NCBI GenBank assembly: GCA_012517355.1
Contig: JAAYVD010000025.1
Location: 1-64,000 of the forward strand
DNA: 64,000 nt
DNA from: Candidatus Rifleibacteriota bacterium
GTDB lineage: Bacteria; Muiribacteriota; Ozemobacteria; Ozemobacterales; Ozemobacteraceae
Direction: 5' to 3'
This document shows positions 35,609 through 45,224 of the stretch, in pieces; within the stretch, counting starts at the first letter, position 1; each line of letters begins with the position of its first letter. A program made the translations under genes and the position numbers. Below the pieces are notes generated by a model. It worked only from the letters and a program-made list of their open reading frames with translations, ran no database searches and was not told the DNA's origin.

Positions 35609-35807
35609 GATGGGTGAGTGAAGAACGTGGATTGATGCGTCAGCCAAAATGCTGGAGTGTCGGGGGAACCCCGATAATGGAAACAGCCATCCCTGGCCGG
35701 TTTCCCCTGGAGATTTTTCAAAATGATGACGATGGGGGAGTGAGTTCCTTTTGGGGCGCAGAAGATCGGGAAGAATTGTGACCTCCCTGCAGAAGAGCGC
35801 CCACACA

Positions 35808-35893
35808 CAGCTATTTATATTCTAATGATAGTGATAATTTTTTATTGATAATAGAATTTTTCTGTTTTTCTCATCGTTTTTTTGATATAATCA
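35808..35893 (+). promoter_or_regulatory. AT-rich island with extended -10 promoter
   Basis: About 85 bp that is roughly three-quarters A+T in an otherwise GC-rich region, including runs of T. It ends in TTTGATATAAT, that is TGA plus a perfect TATAAT (35886-35891). No good -35 is seen, but the upstream A/T tracts could act as an UP element. The target is the exported protein at 35978. An IHF- or H-NS-type binding region is another reading. Confidence 0.65.
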
Positions 35894-35977
35894 GGAAGAC
35901 TTAGACGTCGGATTGCCCGTTGACTCCGCCTGGGAAAACAGCTACTCTGGCTCCATCGAGGGTCCCAGGAGGGTCAG

Positions 35978-36853
35978 ATGCAATCCGCGATTCGGGTCTT
36001 TTCTGTGTTTTGGGCGTTGTTCATCGGCATTCTTGGCTTCGCCCCGGCGTGCACAGCCGCGGCCCACGAGCCATCCCACGTGACCCCCTCGCAGCAGGAA
36101 GGAGAGGGCGCGGCCGTCCTCGAAGCTCGCCTGAACCGCATCCTGAACCGCCTGGAGAGCCGGCGGGGCCTCCGGCAGGCCGATGCCAGGCGTATGGGAA
36201 CCCGACTTCCCAGCCATTCCCGGGCCATTCCTCTCGTGGCCATCCCGGATTCCACGCTCGAGCCCTCGAGCCGATCTGGCCTTCCGGCTCAGGAAGAACC
36301 GCCCATTCCCGTCCTCGACGCCTCGCAACCAACATCCTACCTGGCTGAACCATCTTCTTCTGACGGCTCCGGGCAGCTTCGCCCTACCCAGAACGTCCCA
36401 CAGAGACCCACCAGAAAGAATCCTCCTTCCATTCATTCCCTGATGGGGAAGCAGGGGAGGCGATCAGCTGGCGGCCCCGCCCCGGACTCCGCCACCCTCG
36501 ACCCCGCCCCTTCAACCTCAGGGCCGGATGACCTGGCCGGGAAGCAGGCACCGCTCCCGCCCACCCTCGACAAGGGTGCCGGAACGTCATCCGAGGGGCC
36601 CGGCGGGCATCCATTGCACCTGGAGGGGTCTGCCGCCACCTCTTCCCTTTTCGCCGAGCCCCTTCGCCGCATGATGAGAACGAGAGAACGCCGGCTCGCG
36701 GAAGCCGTCAGACTGGGGGTCACCCTGCCCAGCCAATCGGGAACCAGCGCCTACGCCTCGGAACCCCTCAAGAAAATCGCCGTCACCCTCACCGGGATGA
36801 TCGAACGGGCTCCCGCGGACAGCCCGATCAATTTCGGCGTCTATCCAGGCTGA
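35978..36853 (+). CDS. exported low-complexity protein with internal duplication
   Basis: 291 residues. Signal peptide (VFSVFWALFIGILGFAPACTA), then Pro/Ser/Thr-rich sequence with little predicted structure. Two segments resemble each other: an early LNRILNRLESRRG...RMGTRLPSHS and a late LRRMMRTRERRLAEAVRLG...TLPSQS. This suggests a repeated helical motif of about 40 residues separated by a disordered linker. AGGAGGG precedes the ATG. Third codon positions are less GC-biased than in neighbours, and the flanks are AT-rich, so it may be a more recently acquired or fast-evolving gene. No family recognised. Confidence 0.6.
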   Translation: MQSAIRVFSVFWALFIGILGFAPACTAAAHEPSHVTPSQQEGEGAAVLEARLNRILNRLESRRGLRQADARRMGTRLPSHSRAIPLVAIPDSTLEPSSRSGLPAQEEPPIPVLDASQPTSYLAEPSSSDGSGQLRPTQNVPQRPTRKNPPSIHSLMGKQGRRSAGGPAPDSATLDPAPSTSGPDDLAGKQAPLPPTLDKGAGTSSEGPGGHPLHLEGSAATSSLFAEPLRRMMRTRERRLAEAVRLGVTLPSQSGTSAYASEPLKKIAVTLTGMIERAPADSPINFGVYPG

Positions 36854-37038
36854 CCGATTTCCTCAGCCTTAGAACCTGGCATTTGGTAAAACCCAAGGCT
36901 CCGGGGGTCTAATTTCTCTCTGGGACCTTGCCCTAGGGCTCTTTAAGGAATGACTTTCGAGGCAGGTAGAGCGGGCTCCGGACGAGCCGAGGGAACCGCG
37001 CGCGGGGACGTAGTGCAACCATAATTATCAGAAAAGAA

Positions 37039-38304
37039 TTAACAAGAACGAGTTTTTGATAACATAATCATTCTGTAGACATAGTAAGCTGCCGATCCCA
37101 GGAAACAGAGGCTCCCGGTTAGAGAGAGAGTTGAGGTCAGCCCGATTTTGTGGGAGAGGTAGCCCTGCAGGAGACTTCCCAGAGGAGCCATCCCCATGAA
37201 TGTCATGGTATAGAGGCTCATGATCCGGGCCCGCTTGCTTTCTTCAACCTCCGTCTGCAGCAAGGTGTTGCTCGCCGACCAGCCGGAGATCATCCAGAAC
37301 CCATTGAATACGAGCATGGCCGACGCCAGGAACAGGGATCGCATGTGACAGAAAAGCGCCACTCCGATGCCGAAAGCGCCGAAAGAAAGCGGGATCTTCT
37401 CCTCGAGGCCCCGGGCATCCTTCCGTGACGCCAGGAACAAAGCCCCCATCAGGGCACCGAGGCCATTGGCCCCCATCAGGATTCCCAGCGCTTCGGGGCC
37501 ACCGTGCAAAACCTCCGCGGCCACCACCGGGAGCAGCACGATGTAGGACATGCCGATGAAACTGGCCAGAGAGCACAGAATCAGCACTGGGCGGATGATC
37601 TCATGCCCATAAGCGTAGGCAATGCCCTCCTTCAGACCTTCGAGAATAGGCTGCGAGGTGTCTGAGGGGGGGTGCGGGACGCCGCTGATCCGCAAGAGAA
37701 CCACGATGATCGGCAGGAAGGACAACGCGTTCAAAAAAAAGCAGGTCTGCTCCCCCACCAGTCCGACGATGATCCCCGCCACGGCCGGACCGATCAGGCG
37801 GGCCGAATTGAACAGGGAGGAGTTGAGGGCGATGGCGTTCATCAAATCCTCCCGCTTCTCCACCAACTGGACCGTGAAAGCGTGCCGCCCCGGCATGTCG
37901 AACGCGTTGATGACCCCCAGGAACACGCTCATGACGACCAGGTGGCCGAACCCCACCGTCCCGGTCGCGGTCAGGACCCCCAGCAAAAGGGCCTGCAGGG
38001 CACCGAACGCCTGGGTGGCGACCAACAGGCGCCGAATGTCGATCCCATCGAGCCAGACTCCGGCGAACGGCATCAACAGGAACGCCGAGAATTGGGAGGC
38101 GAAATCGACCGTGCCGAGGAGGATGGCCGAACCCGTCAGCTTGTAGACGAGCCAACTGATGGCCATCCGTTGCATCCAGGTGCCCATCAGGGAAACCCCG
38201 TTCCCGACAAAATACCACCGGTAGTTGCGGGAATGGAGGGACCGGAAGACGAAATCCACCCGGCCGGCATGGATCTGGACCCATTCCGCAAACCGGTGGA
38301 ACAT
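37039..38304 (-). CDS. MFS transporter (MFS_3/EntS-like)
   Basis: 421 residues from ATG 38304, which has AGGAGG 9 bp upstream; the longer frame lacks a ribosome site. Twelve hydrophobic helices are expected. SLHSRNYRWYFVGNGVSLMGTWMQRMA and FDMPGRHAFTVQLV are typical of the enterobactin-exporter-like MFS_3 family. Substrate unknown. The C-terminal codons and the following noncoding DNA (36854-37038) are unusually AT-rich. That gap holds no gene; short hairpins occur but none I can classify. Confidence 0.85.
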   Translation of the reverse strand: MFHRFAEWVQIHAGRVDFVFRSLHSRNYRWYFVGNGVSLMGTWMQRMAISWLVYKLTGSAILLGTVDFASQFSAFLLMPFAGVWLDGIDIRRLLVATQAFGALQALLLGVLTATGTVGFGHLVVMSVFLGVINAFDMPGRHAFTVQLVEKREDLMNAIALNSSLFNSARLIGPAVAGIIVGLVGEQTCFFLNALSFLPIIVVLLRISGVPHPPSDTSQPILEGLKEGIAYAYGHEIIRPVLILCSLASFIGMSYIVLLPVVAAEVLHGGPEALGILMGANGLGALMGALFLASRKDARGLEEKIPLSFGAFGIGVALFCHMRSLFLASAMLVFNGFWMISGWSASNTLLQTEVEESKRARIMSLYTMTFMGMAPLGSLLQGYLSHKIGLTSTLSLTGSLCFLGSAAYYVYRMIMLSKTRSC

Positions 38305-38601
38305 CCGGGGTGGCCTCCTGTCCTTCGCCTGAAGGGATGAAGGAAGATACCCCTTCCGCCTGGCCGACGGCAACCCGCCTGAGCCTTCCGGGGTCCGCGA
38401 TGAGACAGGTCGGCAATCGCCGGGGGAGGCTCAGCCCCTGACCGCTGCGTGCAGCATCGGGGAGACCTTCTGGACCATGCGCCACGGGCAAGGCCCCCGT
38501 CTCCGTCCCCCCCCCGGGAATTGGCTGACCGGTTGTCCCAACCCCATCGCGGATCGTTGCCACCCCAGGCCACCCGCGGATCGGCCAGGGGAAGGGGAGG
38601 A

Positions 38602-41600
38602 TCAGACCACCTTGAAAACCTGAACCTCCAGGCTTTTGCCCTTGATGGCCACCTCTCCCAGGGCCTGGAGGGCAATCCCCTGGCCCCGGGCCCACCCTTC
38701 CACGGCGGCCCGGGTCGGGGCATCCACCAGGATGCCGCCGCCCCTCTCCTTGCCGGCCAGGTCGCACAGGCGGGAGGCCAGGTTGACCGGGTCGCCGATC
38801 ACGGTCTGTTCGAGCCGCACCTCGGGCACGCCAAGGATGCCCGACAGGACAGCCCCCTCCACTACGCCTATTCCCAGAGGTCCTGGCAGTACCGTCGCCG
38901 CTTTCTTCTCCGGCTGAAGGCCGGCCGGCCCCCCGACCGACGTGGCGGGTTCCATGGCCTGAGAGGGGTCCGGGGGCGAAGCCTCCCTCTCCCTCATCCA
39001 TCGGACCATGGCACGGGCGGCGGCCAGGGCTCCGGCCACCGCCCGGTCGCCTCCGGACTCTCCGGGTGCGGGGAAAAAGACCGCCAGGACCCGGTCGCCG
39101 ATGAATTTGTCGATTTCCCCGCCTTCCCGGCGGACGATTCTCGACATCGCCTCGAGATAGCGGTTCAGGTCGTCCACCAGGGATTCGGCGGGGCGGGTCG
39201 CCAGGGCATTCTTGAACCCTGCCAGCCCGGCGAACAGGATGACCGCCTGACGGCGCTCGCCCGCCCCGGACCGACGACGACGGGTTCCGTCGCGCACCGC
39301 CTCCCGCACCGACTCCGACACGAACCGCCGCAGGAGCCGGCCTTCCTGCACGCCCTGCACCATGGTATTGAAGGCCTGGGCGAGGAACCCGAACTCATCA
39401 TACCGGTCGATCCGGACCCGCACCTGGAAATTCCCGCGCATGACCTCCCGCGCCCCTTCCGACAGCGATTCCAACGGGTCGAGCACCCGCCGTGCCACCC
39501 CCAGGCCCAGCACCAGGGCCGCCCCCACCAGCAGGGCAAGGAAATCGAGGCGCCCGCGGATCTCCGCCATGGCCTGCGTCCGCGCCTTTCCCAGAGACGC
39601 CCCGACCTGGAAGATGAAGTTCCTGATCCGTTCCCCGGTCGCCGCCACCCGGAGTTCCTGCGATTCGCCCCGGCCCACGACCTCCCACCAGGTTCCGCCC
39701 GCGGCCAGGGCCAGGGCGGCCAGTTCGCCATGGCGCGGAGTGCCATAGGCGTAGGTCTCGTTGATCTTGAAGTCACTGCCGTCGTAGCGGATGACCCAGA
39801 ACGGCGGCGAGAGAAACACCGACGGCCGGTCGAGAAAGGAGACCCGGAACCGGGCCTCGTGCGTACCGGCCGCCTCACCCACCTTCCTCCACAGGGTGAA
39901 CAGGTGGAAGGCTTCGCTTTCCCGTTCCCAGTTGGCCTGCAGGATCGCCCGGGGGGTGCCCTGGATCCAGACGTGGTCCCGATAGATGGCGTTCTGCCGG
40001 GCGCCCAGCACCTGGATCTGGAGGGCCCGGGGGGCATACATCAGGTTGGCATAGTAGGCGGGCGGAGCCAGTTGCAGGAGGAAATCCCGCAGCTCCTCCT
40101 CCTGGTATCTCCGGGTGATGAGGAGGGCCTCGTCCCTGGGCGCGGATGCCCCCCCGCCGGAAGGGAGCAAGGGCTCGAGATCGGCCATCATGGCCCCCGT
40201 CAACAACCGCCAGAACGTCGCCGCCCGGGCCTGGCCCTCGGGGAGGGACGGGTAGGAACACCACCAGTCGCCGACCCCGAACAGGTTCACTCCGCCCACA
40301 TCCACTCCATGCCGGAACGCTGCGGCCAGGGCCATCTGCAGGGCCGACACCCCTTCCGCCCCGTCCGGGCGGGCCGGCCCCGACACCCGGGCGATGACCT
40401 GGCGCAGCACCGGGTGATGGGAAAGGGTATCCAGGCACCTTCCCATCCAGCCCGTGTAGAGCTCCCCGCCTTCGTCGATCCGCCGCACCAGGGAACGCAG
40501 GCGGTTCCTCTCCTCGACCAGCAGCCGGACCTGGTTTTCCTGCAACCGGCGGCCCAGGCCGGCCACCGCGACCAGCGAGGCGGGCAGGAACAACAGGAGG
40601 AAACCGCCCACCAACTGCCCACGCAGGGAGGGCACCGGCACCGTTCGGAAGATCACGAGGTGGGCCAGCAGCAGGATGGTCAGGCATACCCAGGCCTGCG
40701 TCACCACCTGGAGAAGCAGCCGGGGCAGCCGGGCCGGGCCCGCCGCCCGCGTCAGGCGCCGGATGATCCGGAACGGTCGGGAAACCTCCCCTGCCAGCAT
40801 CCCCTGCGCCTCCAGCCGGGTTTCCGGCCCCGGCCCGGCACCCCGCACCGACCCGCCTGCGGCCGGTGAAGGCCCCCCTGCCGTACGCCGATCGGAAGTT
40901 CCACCCAACCCTCTGCGGCGGGGAGGGGGCATGGTCGACATCGGCCTGGTCGGGGTCATCCCTTTCCCCAGGAAAATCTCGGCCCCGCGCCGGCGGAAAT
41001 TCCGCCGCAGGCTCGTCATTCCCTGGTCGAAGGTGAGATCGGTCTGGGGAAGGGCCACCACCACGTGGCCCAGCAGGTGGTTCCAATGCCCCCGCAGGTC
41101 GGCGTTCCAGTCGGTCTCGTCCATCCGGTCCCGTGCCCCCGACTGGTCGAACCCGGCCTCGAAGAACGGCTCCCAGAACAAAACCCCTCCCAGGCCGGCC
41201 AGGGCCGAATCGGCGAATCGTGCATACCGGCCGCGGACGAACTCGTCCCAGTTTCCTGCCAGCACCCCGGCCTGGATCAGGACCCGGGCCTTCCAGTCCC
41301 CTTCGTTACCCATCGTGACCCGGCACAAAGTCCCGGTGAAGTGGGAAATGACCGCCTCGACCCCCCTTGCCTGGAGGGGCCCGACCGCCGCGATGCCGGA
41401 AGGGCTTCCCCTTTGCCGCCACGGATGGCGGCGCGAAACGCCCGCTTCGCGCATCGCCAGGGGGCCGTCCTCGGCGAACAGGCGGGCGGCCCAACAGTCG
41501 GGGCCGACCTGCTGGGGATCGAGGTAGGGCTGGTGCTCGAGCACCGCCCAATGCAACCGGGGAAACCTCCTCTGCCAGGCCTGCAGGGTGCGGGCCAGGG

Positions 41601-44600
41601 CGGCCAGCAGCATCGTCGTATCGGCCGAGGCGGGAAGGCGGAGGCGCGTTTCCTGCAGGGACCGGCGCAGATCGAGGGCGATCTCGGCATCGGGAACCAG
41701 GCCGGCGCCGGCCAGCATCAGATCACGCGACAGGCGGCCCCGCTCCAGCAGGATCTCCTTTTCCCTCCAGTCGTCCTGGAGATGCCGGCCGCCCCCGGCG
41801 GCCAGGCCGAACACCCCCAACCACACCCCCCCCGCCAGAACGGCCGCCACCCACTTCCCCCACCGCGTCTCCCCATAACCTGCCACCACGGTCCGGGGGA
41901 CGGAGCCGACCGACACGATGTCGGCCATACCCCTTTGCCGCCACGGATGGCGGTGCGAAACGCCAGTTTCGCGCACCGCAAAGGGGCCCTCCCCCGGACC
42001 GTCCTGATCGGCAGGGCCTGTCGTCGGGAGGGACCCGACCGCCCCCCCTCCCGCCGCGGCCGCCAACGCCCCCGACGATGGCGGATCGACGGTGGTCACC
42101 CCGGCTTCCCAGGCGTCCGGTTCCCCCGCCACCGGGGTCCAGGCGGCCACCGCTTCGCCCAGGGCCCCCCGGACCCGGCCGGACACGACGATGGGAACCT
42201 GGCGGGCCTTCTTCGAGGCCCCTTCCAGGGCCGCCGCCTCGGCGATCGGGTCGCCCAGCAGAGAGAAGTCGAGCCGCACCTCGGGATCCCCCAGCACGCC
42301 GGTCAGGGCCTCCCCTGCCTGGATGCCGATGCCGATGCGGTAGGGGAAGACCCCCGCCCCCCGACGTTCCTCCTGGATCCCCTCGTGGGCCGCCAGCATG
42401 GCCCGGGCGGCCCCCAGGGCGGCCAGGGTCGGGGAAGGCGGGGTCCCCTCGAGGAAGACGGCCTGGATGGCATCGCCGATGAACCGGTCGACCACCCCCC
42501 CGTGGGCGTGGATGGCGGCGGTCATCGCCTGGAGATGGCGGTTGAGGGCCAGGAACACCCGTTCGGGCGGATGCGCCTCGCTGATCGTCGTGAACTCCCG
42601 GATGTCCGACACCAGCACCACCACCGGCCGCCGGCTGCCGCGCACGGCCTGGTCGAGTTCCCCGGCCCGCAAGGCCTTCCGCAGCTGCGGGGAGACGAAA
42701 TCCTGCAGACGGACCTTCTCCCGCAGCCAGGCGGTCATGGCGTCGAGCGTGCGCATCGTCTGGCCCAGTTCGTCGCCCCGGTCGCTGGCCAGGCGGAAAT
42801 CCAGATCCTGCATGATGATCCGCTGCAATCCCGCCGTCATCGCCCCGACCGGCCGGACCAGGCGCCGGATCAGCCACCAGCCGAGACCGGCCATCATGCC
42901 CAGGATTCCCCCGAGGAGGGCCAGCAGGGCCAGACGCTCGGCCTGCAGGCGATCCCGGACGGCCCGCAGACTGAGACGCGCGACCACCGTCATGTCGGGA
43001 AGGGCGGGAGTGGAGGACACCATGACGAGATGCCGGCCGCCAGGCGGGGAGAGGAAACGGGTGGTTCCCGTGTAGATCCGGTTCAGGCGTGCCAGTTCGT
43101 CGGCGCCGGCGACCGTGGTGGCCAGGCACCGCTGGAGGCGGCCGTGGGCCCGGAAAACGGCGAGGTCGCAGCCGTATTCCCGGGCCAGGCGGGGGACCGT
43201 CCGGCGCAGATCCTCGGCGAACGAGGGGATGGGATCCCAGATGGCACCGAGCAGGAAGCGGACGCGGGTGCCGATGTGCACCCGCCGCAGTGAGACCGAA
43301 AACCGCTCATCCCCCACCTCGAGGGTGTTCAGCTGGGTCTCCTGCTCAACCCGCGCGAAGGCGTGGGGTGGCATCAGGGAGTTCAACAGGGCCCGGGTGG
43401 CGTTGGAAAAAGAGGCGACCGGGAACTCACGACCCAGCGCAGGGTCGTTCCTGACCAGGTTTTCCTCCCCCTGGTGGCCGATCAGCTCGAGCATCGGCTC
43501 CACCAGTTCGTGGGGGAGACCGAGCGAATCGACCTTCCGTCGGAACCCGCCCGGCCCCATGACCAGTACCCCCCCCTTGTCCCCGCGCCGCGGGAACAGC
43601 TGCCGGTGGGCGGCGGCCAACGGCCCGGTCCCCGGGTCGTCGAGCCGCTGCATGGTCGAGAACTCCTCCCCGAGGCCCGGCCGGGCCGCGAGCGCACCCA
43701 GGTTCGCCGCGAACTCCCCCAGGCCGGCCGACCATTTCCCCTCGATCGCCTGGCCGACCCGGGTCAACTCCTGCCGGGCCTGTTCGAGGAGGTTCGCTTC
43801 GAGATCGGCCCGGATCCGTTCGCCCCCTTCCAGGAGGAGGAGACAGGGAATGGCCGCCAGCAGGGCGAGCCACAGGGCCATCTGCACCCGGAAGCCGGGC
43901 GTGGGAAGGTCGCCGAACCACCAGGTGCGCACCAGGACCAGGACCCAGAACGCAAGCCAGACCCCCCTGGCCACGGCCGCCAGCGCGGCGGCCAGGGACG
44001 CGGGGGCCCGGGGGGCCGGGCCGACCAGCATCCCGACCGTCCCCAGGGAGGGTGGCAGGCGGACCAGGCGCCCCCATGTTCCGGCGGCCAGCTCCAGGCG
44101 TTCATCCAGGCGGTCGGCCAGCAGACGGGGATGGCCGAAGAACCAGGAGCTGCTGGCGTCCGGATAGATCGGGGCCTGGGAAGCCCCCCCCCTGAGGGAG
44201 CGGGGCGCTGGAACGGAGCCCATCTCACGGGACAGGAACCGGAGGACCTCCTGGCGACGTCCCCCCTGGATGTCCGGGTGAAGCCAGGCCCGGCGCCGGA
44301 CCGGCGGCAGGCCGGGCAGGTCGACGAAGAGCGGCCGGAGGCCCGGGGTGGGTCCGCGGCGCGACCAGCCGGCGAGGCAGAATCGAAGCCCCTGCCAGCG
44401 ATCGGTGGCCCGGATCGGCTGCACCAGCAGGAACATCCGGGTCAGCCCGCCCGGGGGCCCGATCAGTCCCCAGCTCATCAGGGCATAGGTCCCCTGGAAG
44501 ATGACGGAAAGGACCTTCCCCTCCTGGTCGGGTGCCAGCAGCGACAGGGTGAATCCCGGGCCGAAGAAGGCCCGGGCCCGGTTCCGCCAGAGGGGCCCCA

Positions 44601-45144
44601 GCAGGTCGTTGGTCTGCCGGCCGGCGCATCGCCCCACCTCGCGGAACAGGCGCGAGAAGAAGGAACCGAGCGAACGTTCCAGGCCCGGGCCCGTCAGCAG
44701 GACCGGGGGCCCCTCCAGCGAGGGGTCGGGGCAGGTGAAGACCCAGATCCGGGGCGCGGGAAGCCCCGGCAGGGCGGCCGCCCGCACCGCCCGCGCGAGG
44801 GTTTCCTCCTCGGCCGCGGGGTGACCGGGCCGGGGCGAGAGGGCCCGCCGCAACCGGTCGGCGGCCCGGGCGACCCAGAACTCCGGTTCCGCCTCGCGGC
44901 GCAGCCGGATTCCCAGCGGTTCGGTGCGGGCCTGCCAGTCGCGGACCTGCTCCCCGACCGCCCGCTGGGCCTGCTCGCGGGCGATCCCCTCCAGGAGCAC
45001 CAGGGGGATCAGGGACAGCAGCAGAGGCAGCAGCAGCCCGCGCACCCCGGCCCAGCCGGGCCGGGCGGGGCCCGCCGCGGCGGCATGGTGTTCCGTGGAC
45101 AGGCCCAGACCCTCCCTTCGTGGCGTGGTCTCCCACTGTAGCAC
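38602..45144 (-). CDS. giant two-headed class III nucleotidyl cyclase, M1-C1-M2-C2 layout
   Basis: 2180 codons without a stop. Half 1: membrane helix (about 35-54), large outer region, more helices (about 385-445), outer domain, helix plus HAMP (about 738-802), cyclase domain C1 (about 835-1010). Half 2: helix (about 1095-1117), helix pair (about 1478-1532), outer domain, helix plus HAMP (about 1865-1930), cyclase domain C2 (about 1962-2180). C1 keeps both metal aspartates, D847 (VSDIREFT) and D891 (FIGDAIQ), but the transition-state Asn and Arg are A968 and A972. C2 has G1973 for the first aspartate, keeps D2017, and has substrate Lys K2013, T2114, N2121 and R2125. The 44-residue spacing is the same in both. 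Together they would form one composite active site, probably making cAMP. Two R1 repeats lie in frame. The start (GTG 45144) is uncertain because no ribosome site is visible. Confidence 0.85.
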   Translation of the reverse strand: MLQWETTPRREGLGLSTEHHAAAAGPARPGWAGVRGLLLPLLLSLIPLVLLEGIAREQAQRAVGEQVRDWQARTEPLGIRLRREAEPEFWVARAADRLRRALSPRPGHPAAEEETLARAVRAAALPGLPAPRIWVFTCPDPSLEGPPVLLTGPGLERSLGSFFSRLFREVGRCAGRQTNDLLGPLWRNRARAFFGPGFTLSLLAPDQEGKVLSVIFQGTYALMSWGLIGPPGGLTRMFLLVQPIRATDRWQGLRFCLAGWSRRGPTPGLRPLFVDLPGLPPVRRRAWLHPDIQGGRRQEVLRFLSREMGSVPAPRSLRGGASQAPIYPDASSSWFFGHPRLLADRLDERLELAAGTWGRLVRLPPSLGTVGMLVGPAPRAPASLAAALAAVARGVWLAFWVLVLVRTWWFGDLPTPGFRVQMALWLALLAAIPCLLLLEGGERIRADLEANLLEQARQELTRVGQAIEGKWSAGLGEFAANLGALAARPGLGEEFSTMQRLDDPGTGPLAAAHRQLFPRRGDKGGVLVMGPGGFRRKVDSLGLPHELVEPMLELIGHQGEENLVRNDPALGREFPVASFSNATRALLNSLMPPHAFARVEQETQLNTLEVGDERFSVSLRRVHIGTRVRFLLGAIWDPIPSFAEDLRRTVPRLAREYGCDLAVFRAHGRLQRCLATTVAGADELARLNRIYTGTTRFLSPPGGRHLVMVSSTPALPDMTVVARLSLRAVRDRLQAERLALLALLGGILGMMAGLGWWLIRRLVRPVGAMTAGLQRIIMQDLDFRLASDRGDELGQTMRTLDAMTAWLREKVRLQDFVSPQLRKALRAGELDQAVRGSRRPVVVLVSDIREFTTISEAHPPERVFLALNRHLQAMTAAIHAHGGVVDRFIGDAIQAVFLEGTPPSPTLAALGAARAMLAAHEGIQEERRGAGVFPYRIGIGIQAGEALTGVLGDPEVRLDFSLLGDPIAEAAALEGASKKARQVPIVVSGRVRGALGEAVAAWTPVAGEPDAWEAGVTTVDPPSSGALAAAAGGGAVGSLPTTGPADQDGPGEGPFAVRETGVSHRHPWRQRGMADIVSVGSVPRTVVAGYGETRWGKWVAAVLAGGVWLGVFGLAAGGGRHLQDDWREKEILLERGRLSRDLMLAGAGLVPDAEIALDLRRSLQETRLRLPASADTTMLLAALARTLQAWQRRFPRLHWAVLEHQPYLDPQQVGPDCWAARLFAEDGPLAMREAGVSRRHPWRQRGSPSGIAAVGPLQARGVEAVISHFTGTLCRVTMGNEGDWKARVLIQAGVLAGNWDEFVRGRYARFADSALAGLGGVLFWEPFFEAGFDQSGARDRMDETDWNADLRGHWNHLLGHVVVALPQTDLTFDQGMTSLRRNFRRRGAEIFLGKGMTPTRPMSTMPPPRRRGLGGTSDRRTAGGPSPAAGGSVRGAGPGPETRLEAQGMLAGEVSRPFRIIRRLTRAAGPARLPRLLLQVVTQAWVCLTILLLAHLVIFRTVPVPSLRGQLVGGFLLLFLPASLVAVAGLGRRLQENQVRLLVEERNRLRSLVRRIDEGGELYTGWMGRCLDTLSHHPVLRQVIARVSGPARPDGAEGVSALQMALAAAFRHGVDVGGVNLFGVGDWWCSYPSLPEGQARAATFWRLLTGAMMADLEPLLPSGGGASAPRDEALLITRRYQEEELRDFLLQLAPPAYYANLMYAPRALQIQVLGARQNAIYRDHVWIQGTPRAILQANWERESEAFHLFTLWRKVGEAAGTHEARFRVSFLDRPSVFLSPPFWVIRYDGSDFKINETYAYGTPRHGELAALALAAGGTWWEVVGRGESQELRVAATGERIRNFIFQVGASLGKARTQAMAEIRGRLDFLALLVGAALVLGLGVARRVLDPLESLSEGAREVMRGNFQVRVRIDRYDEFGFLAQAFNTMVQGVQEGRLLRRFVSESVREAVRDGTRRRRSGAGERRQAVILFAGLAGFKNALATRPAESLVDDLNRYLEAMSRIVRREGGEIDKFIGDRVLAVFFPAPGESGGDRAVAGALAAARAMVRWMREREASPPDPSQAMEPATSVGGPAGLQPEKKAATVLPGPLGIGVVEGAVLSGILGVPEVRLEQTVIGDPVNLASRLCDLAGKERGGGILVDAPTRAAVEGWARGQGIALQALGEVAIKGKSLEVQVFKVV
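41381..41467 (-). repeat. palindromic repeat R1, copy B (in frame in cyclase gene)
   Basis: Intact R1 on the coding strand: GGCCCCCTGGCGATGCGCG, the GAAGCGGGCGTTTCGC arm, the CCGCCATCCGTGGCGG arm and CAAAGGGG. It adds about 29 residues (about 1227-1255) containing MREAGVSRRHPWRQRG to the outer loop of cyclase half 2 without breaking the frame. Confidence 0.88.
41905..41989 (-). repeat. palindromic repeat R1, copy C (in frame in cyclase gene)
   Basis: Intact R1, same orientation and reading frame as copy B. It encodes about 29 residues (about 1053-1081) containing VRETGVSHRHPWRQRG followed by ADIVSVGS, in the linker between cyclase domain C1 and the next membrane helix. The arms GCGAAAC-GTTTCGC, CCGCCATCCGTGGCGG and CCGACATCGTGTCGG are all present. 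Confidence 0.9.
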
Positions 45145-45176
45145 AGACGGACGGAGGCGGCCGACAGTGGGTGTTA

Positions 45177-45185
45177 TGGTAGAAT
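45177..45185 (+). promoter_or_regulatory. extended -10 before the Cys-repeat protein gene
   Basis: TGG followed by TAGAAT (45180-45185), 40 bp before the ATG at 45225. No recognisable -35. It sits in the short divergent gap with the cyclase gene. Confidence 0.5.
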
Positions 45186-45224
45186 GAAAGGGAAAGACGG
45201 CATCGCCGTCCGTGGGAGGAAACC

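Noticed and set aside
38449-40869. 806-codon plus-strand open frame
   Set aside because: Antisense to the C-terminal half of the cyclase gene; composition is typical of a shadow.
45128-45143. Minus-strand extended -10 (TGC-TACAGT) for the cyclase
   Set aside because: It would place the transcript start after the only plausible start codon (GTG 45144), so I do not list it.
38602-45144. Two separate cyclase genes instead of one
   Set aside because: There is no stop codon anywhere between the halves. An internal start inside copy C (ATG near residue 1075) is conceivable but would not end the first protein.
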